Below are positions 1 to 6,245 of a stretch of DNA of 11,702 nucleotides, one piece after another; within the stretch, counting starts at the first letter, position 1; each line of letters opens with the position of its first letter. Position numbers and translations under genes: made by a program. The notes under the pieces are model-generated. The model was not told the DNA's origin, did not search any database, and was given only the letters and a program-made list of their open reading frames with translations. This stretch comes from Oscillospiraceae bacterium (lineage in GTDB: Bacteria; Bacillota; Clostridia; Oscillospirales; Acutalibacteraceae), in contig JAQXHW010000118.1 in the NCBI GenBank assembly GCA_029007475.1, positions 1-11,702 of the forward strand, given 5' to 3'.

Positions 1-1
1 C

Positions 2-610
2 GACTCCATATCTGTTGATGAGATAAGAAATATTGTCAGAGATTCAATTATCATTCCCGGTGAGGCAGTAAGAAAAGTCTATGTTCTCACGGATATTGAC
101 AAAAGAATGGGCAAGGAAGCCTTAAACGCTTTTCTTAAAACCTTAGAGGAACCGACTCAGGATATTCTTTTTCTTCTGACGGCAGAGTCTACCAAAACGC
201 TGCCCGTTACCATACTCTCAAGATGTGCAACCCTGAATATCAGCACACAGGCAGAGTTTCAGGAGAATGATTTGGCTCTTGCAAGGGAAATTCTTAAGGG
301 TATTATTGACACGAAGGAGTTACCCCTTCTAAAGGCAACGTCGGCACTTTCAACCAGACAAAAGGCCCTGGAGGTGCTGCCGATAATAAGGCTTATCCTG
401 TCTGACTCACTCTCGCTATCGGTAGGGGGCGAGCCTCTTTACGACAGGGAAACTGCTCAAGTATTACGTTCAAAGCTGACAAAGGCTAAGATAATAAAGC
501 TTATCGACGCCACATCAGACGCTATAAATAAAACCAACCGCAACCTAAACCCAACGATTCTGACCACTTGGCTTTGCGGTGAATACAGGAGGATATCATG
601 GCAGAAGTAG
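2..610 (+). CDS. holB: DNA polymerase III subunit delta' (C-terminal part, cut by window edge)
   Basis: This is the clamp-loader subunit delta', which works with the tau/gamma and delta subunits to load the sliding clamp on DNA. The reading frame is open from the first complete codon (base 2), and 202 residues are visible. The N-terminal part with the nucleotide-binding fold start lies outside the window. The visible part begins in the AAA+ core: a DEIR segment, then KVYVLTDID and the family signature ALNAFLKTLEEP (about residues 39-50). This is followed by FLLTAES and the ILSRC sensor-1 motif. The rest is the less conserved C-terminal collar domain. The stop overlaps the next gene, ricT, by 13 bases, so the two are translationally coupled. 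The order holB then ricT is the same as in Bacillus. A gamma/tau (DnaX) assignment is less likely because the protein ends soon after the collar and has the ricT neighbour. Confidence 0.93.
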   Translation, partial: DSISVDEIRNIVRDSIIIPGEAVRKVYVLTDIDKRMGKEALNAFLKTLEEPTQDILFLLTAESTKTLPVTILSRCATLNISTQAEFQENDLALAREILKGIIDTKELPLLKATSALSTRQKALEVLPIIRLILSDSLSLSVGGEPLYDRETAQVLRSKLTKAKIIKLIDATSDAINKTNRNLNPTILTTWLCGEYRRISWQK

Positions 611-1464
611 TAGGTGTTCGCTTTAAGGAAGTGGGCAAGATATATTATTTTGACCCGGGTGAGGAAAAGCTCGCCACAGGGGAAATGGTTATTGTAGAAA
701 CGGCAAGGGGAGTTGAGTGCGGACAGATTGCACTTAAAAACAAGGAAGTCCCCGACGAGGAGATTGTTCATCCCTTAAAGCCCATTATCAGAAAGGCCGA
801 CAGCGCTGATCTTAAAAGGGTTGAAATCAATAAGGAGCAGGAGAAAAAGGCTTTCGATATCTGCGTTAAGAAAATTGCGGAACACGGACTTGACATGAAG
901 CTCGTTAATGTTGAATATACCTTCGACGGTAGCAAGATTTTATTCTACTTTACCGCTGACGGCAGAGTCGATTTCAGAGCCTTGGTTAAGGATTTGGCAT
1001 CTGTCTTTAAGACAAGAATTGAGCTTCGTCAGATAGGTGTTCGCGATGAGGCAAAAATGTTAGGCGGCCTGGGAGTTTGCGGCAAGCAGTTCTGCTGTTC
1101 AAGCTTCTTAGGAGATTTTCAGCCTGTTTCAATCAAGATGGCTAAGGAGCAGGGCCTTTCCCTTTCTCCCGTTAAAATTTCCGGTACCTGCGGCCGACTT
1201 ATGTGCTGCTTAAAATATGAGCAGGATGCATACACCGACCTTATCAGGAATACACCTAAGTATGGCGCTATTGTAAAGACGCCTCAGGGTAAGGGTACCG
1301 TTGTTGAGGTTAGCCTTCTTACGGGAATGCTCAAGGTTAAAATGGATAACACTCCCCCCGAAGCCGCACCTCAGGTATTTAAGGTGAAAGAAGTCAAGGT
1401 CTTAAAAAACGGCAGAGAAACCGTGGATAAAAGCGTTCCTCAGGAGCTGAAGGATTTAGAATAA
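598..1464 (+). CDS. ricT: RicT/YaaT family PSP1-domain protein
   Basis: The protein has 288 residues and belongs to the PSP1 C-terminal domain family (YaaT/RicT). In Bacillus subtilis RicT forms the Y-complex with RicA and RicF, which directs RNase Y mRNA processing and promotes sporulation, competence and biofilm formation. Family members carry iron-sulphur clusters. The sequence shows the conserved cysteine set C161, C166, C167, C198, C203 and C204, in GVCGKQFCC and GTCGRLMCC contexts, which are the likely cluster ligands. The preceding GVRDEAKMLGG stretch is also typical. The ATG at 598 has AGGAGG at 587-592, five bases upstream, and overlaps the end of holB by 13 bases. The presence of a sporulation operon 3 kb downstream fits an organism in which RicT acts in spore development, although that role here is inferred from Bacillus. 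Confidence 0.93.
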   Translation: MAEVVGVRFKEVGKIYYFDPGEEKLATGEMVIVETARGVECGQIALKNKEVPDEEIVHPLKPIIRKADSADLKRVEINKEQEKKAFDICVKKIAEHGLDMKLVNVEYTFDGSKILFYFTADGRVDFRALVKDLASVFKTRIELRQIGVRDEAKMLGGLGVCGKQFCCSSFLGDFQPVSIKMAKEQGLSLSPVKISGTCGRLMCCLKYEQDAYTDLIRNTPKYGAIVKTPQGKGTVVEVSLLTGMLKVKMDNTPPEAAPQVFKVKEVKVLKNGRETVDKSVPQELKDLE

Positions 1465-1539
1465 GCTGCGGATTAATCCTGATTTTTTGGTACTTTCTTA
1501 AATTATCCATGGGAATTTGAGAAAAATACGTCAAAATAA

Positions 1540-1567
1540 TTGCTTTTTTCAAAAAATGTGCTACAAT
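1540..1567 (+). promoter_or_regulatory. SigA-type promoter of the ferredoxin gene
   Basis: TTGCTT (1540-1545) and TACAAT (1562-1567) are separated by 16 bases, and TGc immediately before the -10 box gives an extended -10 element. It lies in the gap after ricT and just upstream of the strong ribosome binding site of the ferredoxin gene, so the ferredoxin can be transcribed separately from holB-ricT. Confidence 0.7.
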
Positions 1568-1599
1568 ATAAGACGAAAACGATAAAGGAGGTGCCTCCA

Positions 1600-1770
1600 A
1601 TGGCATATATTATCAACGATGATTGCATTTCCTGCGGCGCTTGCGCTGACGAGTGTCCCTGCGGTGCTATCTCTGAGGGTGACGGCAAATACGTAATCGA
1701 CGCAGATGCTTGTGCAGAATGCGGCGCTTGCGCTGATGTTTGTCCCGTAGGAGCTCCCCAGGCTGAGTAA
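1600..1770 (+). CDS. Clostridial-type 2[4Fe-4S] ferredoxin
   Basis: This is a 56-residue electron carrier that should hold two [4Fe-4S] clusters and pass low-potential electrons between soluble redox enzymes in an anaerobe. The first CxxCxxCxxxCP motif uses C9, C12, C15 and C19, and the second uses C38, C41, C44 and C48. The two halves are an internal duplication with a 29-residue period. The same 17 bases recur at 1633-1649 and 1720-1736, exactly 87 bases apart. An extra cysteine, C21, follows the first motif (CPCGA, where CPxGA usually has a small or hydrophobic residue). The ATG at 1600 is chosen because AAAGGAGG lies at 1585-1592; a longer in-frame reading from 1540 would begin in the promoter. 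It has its own promoter and terminator and sits between ricT and trmN6, where Bacillus has yabA. Confidence 0.95.
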   Translation: MAYIINDDCISCGACADECPCGAISEGDGKYVIDADACAECGACADVCPVGAPQAE

Positions 1771-1786
1771 TCAATCAAAAATTTAT

Positions 1787-1829
1787 GGCACCCCAATCTC
1801 AGCTTAGGGATTGGGGTGTTCTTCTTTAT
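1787..1829 (+). terminator. Rho-independent terminator after the ferredoxin gene
   Basis: A 12-bp stem pairs 1789-1800 (CACCCCAATCTC) with 1807-1818 (GGGATTGGGGTG), with one G-U pair and the six-base loop agctta. A T-rich tail, TTCTTCTTT, follows. It ends only about 20 bases before the start codon of trmN6, so readthrough may supply that gene's message. Confidence 0.88.
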
Positions 1830-1848
1830 TTATAAGGCGGTGAGAATT

Positions 1849-2610
1849 ATGCTGAGAACGGGTGAGAGGCTTGAGCCTCTCGGTAACGGTATTGAGATTA
1901 TTGTGTCGGACAAGTTTTGCTTTACAACGGATACGATACTTCTTGCGAATTTTGCACAGCACAGGAAATCCGACAGGGTTGTTGACCTTTGCACAGGCTG
2001 CGGAATTATCCCTCTTCTGCTTTCAAGGGAGAATCCTCCCCGTGAGATTCACGGAGTTGAAATTTTCGCCGAGGGTGTAGATATGATGACTCGTTCTGTC
2101 AAATATAATTCTCTTACAGAAAATATATTTCCTCTATGCTCTGACATAAAGGAGCTAAAAGGGGAGCTCCCTTTCGGGTATTTTTCTCTTGTGACCTGTA
2201 ACCCTCCCTATAAGCTCTCCGGCTCCGGACTAAAGAGCAGGGGCGATGAGGCGCTTCTTGCCCGTCACGAGGAGATGTGTACCCTCGAGGATGTAATATC
2301 GGTAGGCTCAAAGCTTTTGCAATTTTCGGGGAGACTATGTATATGCCAAAGACCTGAAAGGCTTACGGACGCTATGGAGCTAATGAGAAAATACGATGTT
2401 GAGCCTAAAAGACTCCGGCTTGTTCAGGGAAAATTTTCAAAAGCACCGAAGCTGTTTCTTTTAGAGGGAAAGAGGGGCAGTAAGCCGGGCTTTCTGAATG
2501 TTATGCCTGCTTTAGTTGTTGAAAACGAGGACGGCGCTTTTACTGAAGAAATGCTCAGTATCTACGGCTCATATAAGGACAATGCAGGGAGGACGAAGAA
2601 TGAATTATAA
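1849..2610 (+). CDS. trmN6: tRNA1(Val) adenine-37 N6-methyltransferase family protein (TrmN6/YabB-like)
   Basis: This is a 253-residue SAM-dependent class I methyltransferase of the TrmN6/YabB type, expected to methylate the exocyclic N6 of an adenosine in tRNA. The N-terminal LEPLGNGIEIIVSDKFCFTTD segment matches the family's start. The SAM-binding motif I is VVDLCTGCGIIPLLLS (residues 44-59). The acidic EI at 71-72 ends strand 2. The catalytic NPPY motif is at 118-121, and ARHE at 138-141 is another family mark. The ATG at 1849 is preceded by GGCGGTGAG (1836-1844). An alternative in-frame GTG at 1816 lies inside the terminator stem and is rejected. The gene overlaps rsmI by 11 bases, in the same order as yabB-yabC of Bacillus. 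The exact tRNA target cannot be told from sequence. Confidence 0.88.
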   Translation: MLRTGERLEPLGNGIEIIVSDKFCFTTDTILLANFAQHRKSDRVVDLCTGCGIIPLLLSRENPPREIHGVEIFAEGVDMMTRSVKYNSLTENIFPLCSDIKELKGELPFGYFSLVTCNPPYKLSGSGLKSRGDEALLARHEEMCTLEDVISVGSKLLQFSGRLCICQRPERLTDAMELMRKYDVEPKRLRLVQGKFSKAPKLFLLEGKRGSKPGFLNVMPALVVENEDGAFTEEMLSIYGSYKDNAGRTKNEL

Positions 2611-3430
2611 CGGAATAATTTTTGTTGTGGGCACTCCTATAGGAAACCTTTCCGACCTGTCGCCCAGAGCCGCCGAGACTCTGGAAAAGGTCGATTTTAT
2701 CGCGGCGGAGGATACGAGAGTAACCCTGAAGCTCCTCAATCATTTAGGAATTAAGAAGCCTATGATTAGCTATTTCGAGCACAATAAGCTACAGCGCGGC
2801 GAGGAAATATGCAGGAGAATTCTTGAGGGCGAGAGCTGTGCGATAGTTACCGACGCAGGTATGCCCTGCATATCCGACCCGGGTGAGGAACTCATTAAGC
2901 AGTGTGCCGAGTACGGTATTAAAACCGAGGTTGTACCGGGCCCCTCTGCGGTTATTTCCGCTTTGTGTGTTTCGGGACTCTCCACGGGGAGATTTACCTT
3001 TGAGGGATTTTTGTCCGTTAATAAAAAGAGCAGGAAAGAACATTTAGACGCTCTAAAAGATGAGCAGAGAACTATGATTTTCTACGAAGCTCCTCATAAA
3101 TTGCCCAATACATTAAAGGATCTCTATGAGCACTTCGGTGAGCGAAGGCTCACTATATGCCGCGAGCTTACAAAGCTCCACGAGGAGATTATCCGCACAA
3201 CCACGAAAGAAGCCTTTGAGAATTACTCTGAGGGTACTCTAAAGGGTGAGATAGTCTTGGTTTTAGAGGGAGCAGAAAAAGGGACGGAGAAAAAGTTTAC
3301 CCTTGGGGAAGCGGTTGCTCTGGCAGAAAAATTTATGACTGAGGGAAAGAAAACCTCAGACGCCGCAAAGCAGGCCGCAAGCGTTACAGGCTTTAAGAAA
3401 AACGATATCTATAAGGAATTGATGCAATGA
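2600..3430 (+). CDS. rsmI: 16S rRNA (cytidine-1402 2'-O)-methyltransferase RsmI
   Basis: The protein has 276 residues, close to the roughly 280-290 of the family. RsmI methylates the ribose of C1402 in the decoding centre of 16S rRNA, using SAM bound in a tetrapyrrole-methylase fold. Visible family motifs are GTPIGNLSDLSPRA (11-24), AAEDTR (35-40), SYFEHN (57-62), VTDAGMPCISDPG (83-95), VPGPSAV (112-118), FEGFL (134-138) and FYEAPHKL (161-168). The C-terminal lysine-rich helical segment, with KNDIYKELMQ at the end, is also typical. The start at 2600 is supported by AGGGAGGA at 2586-2593. An earlier in-frame start at 2516 would extend well into trmN6 and adds no family sequence. The gene shares 11 bases with trmN6 and the ATGA stop-start with folC, so the three form a translationally coupled run. 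Confidence 0.96.
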   Translation: MNYNGIIFVVGTPIGNLSDLSPRAAETLEKVDFIAAEDTRVTLKLLNHLGIKKPMISYFEHNKLQRGEEICRRILEGESCAIVTDAGMPCISDPGEELIKQCAEYGIKTEVVPGPSAVISALCVSGLSTGRFTFEGFLSVNKKSRKEHLDALKDEQRTMIFYEAPHKLPNTLKDLYEHFGERRLTICRELTKLHEEIIRTTTKEAFENYSEGTLKGEIVLVLEGAEKGTEKKFTLGEAVALAEKFMTEGKKTSDAAKQAASVTGFKKNDIYKELMQ

Positions 3431-4713
3431 ATTATGAGAAAACACTTGAGCGAATACATTACCTAAATAAATTCGGTTCCCGTCCCGGACTTGAGAGAAT
3501 AAAAATGCTCCTCGATATGCTGGGAAATCCTCAGGATTCCCTGAAGTTTGTTCACGTTGCGGGAACTAACGGAAAAGGCTCTGTTTGTCAGATGATTTCC
3601 TCGGTGCTTAAGGCTTCGGGCTACAAAACAGGTCTTTTTATCTCTCCCTATATTACTGATTTCAGAGAGAGGATTCAGATTGATAATACCCCCATATCTA
3701 AGGACGATTTGTGCAGTGTAGTCGATTACGTTTTCTCTTTTGTAGAGATGCTTCGAGAAAAGGCTATTATTATTACCGAGTTTGAATTTGTTATGGCTGT
3801 ATCCTTTGAGTTTTTTAAGAGAGAGTGTGTGGATGCGGTGGTCTGCGAGACAGGACTCGGCGGACTTCTTGACTGCACAAACGTAATTAAACCGCCCTTA
3901 TGCGCGGTTCTTACTTCCATAAGCCTTGACCACACGGATATTCTGGGAGATACCATAGAGAAAATCGCTGAGCAGAAGTGCGGAATTATAAAGTCAGGCT
4001 CTCAGGTTGTGTCAGATATTCAGGGCCTTGAGACTAAGAAAATTATTGAGAAAACCTGCGAGGATAGGAAGGTTTCGCTTACCTTTGCGGATAAAGACGA
4101 GTTTACTGTTTTAAGCTCCGATTTAAGCGGTACAAAATTTCTCTATAAGAATAATAAGTATAAAATCAAGCTTTTAGGTGAGCATCAGCTCAATAACTGC
4201 GCCGTTGCGGTTAAGGCCCTCGAAGCCCTCAAAAGCAGAGGCTTTGAGATTTCTGAGGATAATCTCAGGGAGGGACTTCTTAATGCAAAAAATCCCGCAA
4301 GGCAGGAGGTTATGAGAAAAGAACCCCTAATTCTCCTTGACGGAGCGCATAATGCCGACGGAATGGCTTCCTTTGCAAAAGGTGTGGAGAAGTATTGCGT
4401 TGAGTCAAAACCCCTGCTCATAATCGGTATGCTTGCGGATAAAGACAGCCGCGGCTCTCTGGAGTTTATTAAAGGCCTTTTTGATAGGGTATTTACTGTA
4501 CCTATCAACAATCCCCGCGCTATGAAATCTGAGGATATGGCAGCCCTTTGCAGGGAGTATTTCCATGAGGTTGAGGCTTGCGGAGATATCAGCGAAGCAC
4601 TTAATAAGGCTCTCACGCTTGCAGAAAAAGAGAAAAGAGCACTCTGCATTTGCGGCTCTCTTTATTTAGCCGGAGAAATTCGACCTCTTATTTTGGATTA
4701 TCTAAAAAAGTAA
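3427..4713 (+). CDS. folC: Folylpolyglutamate synthase / dihydrofolate synthase
   Basis: This 428-residue cytoplasmic Mur-ligase-family enzyme adds glutamate to dihydropteroate and/or to reduced folates, using ATP. The P-loop GTNGKGS is at 46-52, the folate-binding region SPYITDFRERIQI at 73-85, ETGLGG at 141-146, SLDHTDILG at 166-174, and LLDGAHNADG, the start of the C-terminal ligase domain, near residue 305. The segment after ETGLGG reads LLDCTNV, where most family members read R-x-DATNV, so the usual arginine is a leucine at 147. AAGGA at 3413-3417 serves the ATG at 3427, which overlaps the rsmI stop as ATGA. It is the last gene of this run and is followed by a hairpin terminator at 4748. 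Whether it has both activities cannot be decided here. Confidence 0.95.
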   Translation: MNYEKTLERIHYLNKFGSRPGLERIKMLLDMLGNPQDSLKFVHVAGTNGKGSVCQMISSVLKASGYKTGLFISPYITDFRERIQIDNTPISKDDLCSVVDYVFSFVEMLREKAIIITEFEFVMAVSFEFFKRECVDAVVCETGLGGLLDCTNVIKPPLCAVLTSISLDHTDILGDTIEKIAEQKCGIIKSGSQVVSDIQGLETKKIIEKTCEDRKVSLTFADKDEFTVLSSDLSGTKFLYKNNKYKIKLLGEHQLNNCAVAVKALEALKSRGFEISEDNLREGLLNAKNPARQEVMRKEPLILLDGAHNADGMASFAKGVEKYCVESKPLLIIGMLADKDSRGSLEFIKGLFDRVFTVPINNPRAMKSEDMAALCREYFHEVEACGDISEALNKALTLAEKEKRALCICGSLYLAGEIRPLILDYLKK

Positions 4714-4732
4714 ATTTTTTTGACAAGTGAAT
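4706..4732 (+). promoter_or_regulatory. Possible SigH-type promoter of the spoIIA operon
   Basis: AAAAGTAAA (4706-4714) matches seven of nine positions of the SigH -35 consensus RNAGGAWWW. After 11 bases, AGTGAAT (4726-4732) fits RNNGAAT. The spoIIA operon of Bacillus is SigH-dependent, which motivates the call. The -35 match lacks the key GGA, and the site overlaps the end of folC, so this is weak. A TTGACA at 4720-4725 has no usable -10 box. Confidence 0.3.
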
Positions 4733-4747
4733 AAAACAAAATTTTTT

Positions 4748-4785
4748 GTCCATACTTATTAAAATAAGTGTGGACATATTTTTTT
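4748..4785 (+). terminator. Hairpin terminator between folC and spoIIAA
   Basis: GTCCATACTTATT (4748-4760) pairs with AATAAGTGTGGAC (4763-4775) through 13 positions with one G-U pair. The innermost A-T pairs probably open into a loop. A run of seven T (4779-4785) follows. It would end the folC transcript 16 bases before the spoIIAA start. The stem is AT-rich, so partial readthrough is plausible. Confidence 0.75.
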
Positions 4786-4800
4786 GAAGGTCGTGAAAAA

Positions 4801-5103
4801 ATGCTTTCGTTAGAAAGGTCGGGGGACAGGCTGGTTGCCTATATTTCAGGTGAGCTTGACCACCACAAATGCGCAATTATCAGAAAGAAAATTGATACTG
4901 TTATTCAGCAGGAAAGACCGAATATATTGGAGCTTGACTATTCTCAGGTGCAGTTTATGGACTCCTCGGGGATAGGTCTTGTTATGGGCAGATATAAACA
5001 GATGACAATGATGGGCGGAAAGCTGATTGTTACTAACATACCGAGTCATCTTTTAGGAATATTCAGGCTTTCGGGTCTGGGAAGTTTGGGGGTGCTTAGA
5101 TGA
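4801..5103 (+). CDS. spoIIAA: Anti-sigma F factor antagonist SpoIIAA
   Basis: This is a 100-residue STAS-domain protein. Unphosphorylated SpoIIAA binds SpoIIAB and releases SigF in the forespore; SpoIIAB inactivates it by phosphorylating a serine. The STAS signature FMDSSGIGLVMGRYKQM (52-68) includes S55-S56, one of which is the phosphorylation site (Ser58 in Bacillus). Other typical parts are SGELDHHKCAIIRKKID (16-32) and the end segment IFRLSGLGSL. The ATG at 4801 fits the family N-terminus; the in-frame upstream extension from 4768 reads through the terminator stem. The ribosome binding site is modest (GAAGG, 4786-4790, about ten bases upstream). Its stop overlaps the spoIIAB start as ATGA, and it is the first of three overlapping genes in the usual spoIIA order. 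Confidence 0.96.
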   Translation: MLSLERSGDRLVAYISGELDHHKCAIIRKKIDTVIQQERPNILELDYSQVQFMDSSGIGLVMGRYKQMTMMGGKLIVTNIPSHLLGIFRLSGLGSLGVLR

Positions 5104-5546
5104 ATATTCAAAATGAAATGAAGCTGAGCTTCAGCGCAAAAAGCGTAAATGAGAGCTTTGTCAGAACAGCTATTTCCGGCTTCCTAATGTACCTTGACCC
5201 TACAATTTCAGAGCTGACAGAGATTAAAACCGCACTCTCCGAGGCGGTTACAAACTGTATTCTTCACGGCTACGGCCGTGAGGACGGTACGGTTTACATA
5301 GAAGCAAAGGTTACGGATAAAAATAAGGTTATAATCAAGATTCGCGACAAGGGCTGCGGAATAAAAAGCGTTGAGGAGGCAATGGAGCCTTTGTTTACCA
5401 CAGGCGGTCAGGAGCAGGCAGGCTTAGGCTTTACGGTTATGCAGAATTTCATGGATAAGGTAAGCGTCCGCTCGAAAGAGGGGAAGGGTACTGTTGTCAC
5501 CATGGAGAAGTCTATCGTAAGACGAGGTAAGAATGAAAAGCCGTGA
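5100..5546 (+). CDS. spoIIAB: Anti-sigma F factor / serine kinase SpoIIAB
   Basis: This is a 148-residue GHKL-fold protein. It holds SigF inactive in an ATP-dependent complex and phosphorylates SpoIIAA. The N-box is SEAVTNCILHGYG (47-59), with the ATP-contacting E48 and N52. The G1 box is IRDKGCGI (81-88), and the G2 region is GLGFTVMQNFMD (108-119), preceded by the flexible ATP lid FTTGGQEQA. KGTVVTMEK near residue 129 closes the fold. A G-rich stretch, GGGGG at 5088-5092, serves the ATG, which overlaps the spoIIAA stop. The end overlaps sigF by 14 bases. The C-terminal tail RRGKNEKP is beyond the conserved domain. Confidence 0.97.
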   Translation: MNIQNEMKLSFSAKSVNESFVRTAISGFLMYLDPTISELTEIKTALSEAVTNCILHGYGREDGTVYIEAKVTDKNKVIIKIRDKGCGIKSVEEAMEPLFTTGGQEQAGLGFTVMQNFMDKVSVRSKEGKGTVVTMEKSIVRRGKNEKP

Positions 5547-6186
5547 TACGCTTATTGAGGAGAATTTGGGGCTTGTGTACTCCTGCGCGAAAAAGCTATC
5601 GGGCAGAGGTATTGAGTACGAGGAGCTTGTAAGTGCAGGCTATATAGGTCTAATTAACGCCGCAACCCGCTTTGACGAGGCTTTAGGCTTCAGATTTTCC
5701 ACCTTTGCCGTTCCGTCAATAATAGGCGAGATGAAGCGAATTTTCCGCGACGGCGGAACGGTTAAGGTGAGCCGAAGTCTTAAAGAGCTTTCGCTAAAGG
5801 CTCAGAGGGCGGCAGAGGAATTTCGCAGACGAGAGGGTGAGGAGCCTACTGTTTCTCAGCTCAGCGAGATTTTGGGCGTTTCACTTGAGGAGGCGGCAGA
5901 GGCGCTGTCGGCTTCCATGACGGTGAAATCTCTCTCAAATGCTTTAGAGGATGGCTCCGACATTGATATAGCGGTGGCATCTAAGGAGGAGAGCATCACC
6001 GAGAGGATGACCCTGTATCAAGTTATTGATGAGCTTTCCCTTGAGGATAGGGAGCTGATAAAGCTCAGGTACTTCAAGGGAAAAACTCAAACACAAACCG
6101 CAGAAACCCTCGGTATAAGTCAGGTACAGGTTAGCCGAAAGGAGAAAAAAATACTCCTTTCAATGCGAGAGAAAATGTTAGTGTGA
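5533..6186 (+). CDS. sigF: RNA polymerase sporulation sigma factor SigF
   Basis: This 217-residue sigma-70 family factor starts forespore-specific transcription after asymmetric division. Region 2 spans about residues 5-72, with ELVSAGYIGLINAATRFD and FRFSTFAVPSIIGEMKRIFRD for core binding and -10 recognition. VKVSRSLKEL begins region 3 (77-130). Region 4 spans about 160-213, with the helix-turn-helix TQTQTAETLGISQVQVSRKEKKIL contacting the -35 element. SigF rather than SigG is supported by the preceding spoIIAA and spoIIAB genes and the spoIIA order; SigG lies elsewhere in known genomes. GAGGTAAG upstream serves the ATG at 5533, inside the end of spoIIAB. The operon ends at the two-way terminator at 6211. 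Confidence 0.96.
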   Translation: MKSRDTLIEENLGLVYSCAKKLSGRGIEYEELVSAGYIGLINAATRFDEALGFRFSTFAVPSIIGEMKRIFRDGGTVKVSRSLKELSLKAQRAAEEFRRREGEEPTVSQLSEILGVSLEEAAEALSASMTVKSLSNALEDGSDIDIAVASKEESITERMTLYQVIDELSLEDRELIKLRYFKGKTQTQTAETLGISQVQVSRKEKKILLSMREKMLV

Positions 6187-6210
6187 AAAAAGCAGATAAG
6201 CAAAAGAAAA

Positions 6211-6245
6211 CCTGCGCACATTCGCTGTACGCAGGTGTTGTTTTA
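6211..6245. terminator. Two-way terminator between sigF and the convergent XRE gene
   Basis: CCTGCGCACA (6211-6220) pairs with TGTACGCAGG (6226-6235) around the loop ttcgc. The single imperfect position is a C-A mismatch in the plus-strand RNA but a G-U pair in the minus-strand RNA. The plus strand continues TGTTGTTTTA, and the minus strand continues TTTTCTTTTG. The hairpin therefore suits both directions and is stronger on the minus strand. Confidence 0.85.

Noticed and set aside
1465..1490. GGATTAATCC followed by TGATTTTTT as a terminator of ricT
   Set aside because: The palindrome would form only a very short stem with no room for a stable loop; it is not a convincing terminator.
4720..4743. 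TTGACA at 4720-4725 as a SigA promoter for spoIIAA
   Set aside because: No -10-like hexamer is found 16-18 bases downstream; that position is a run of T.
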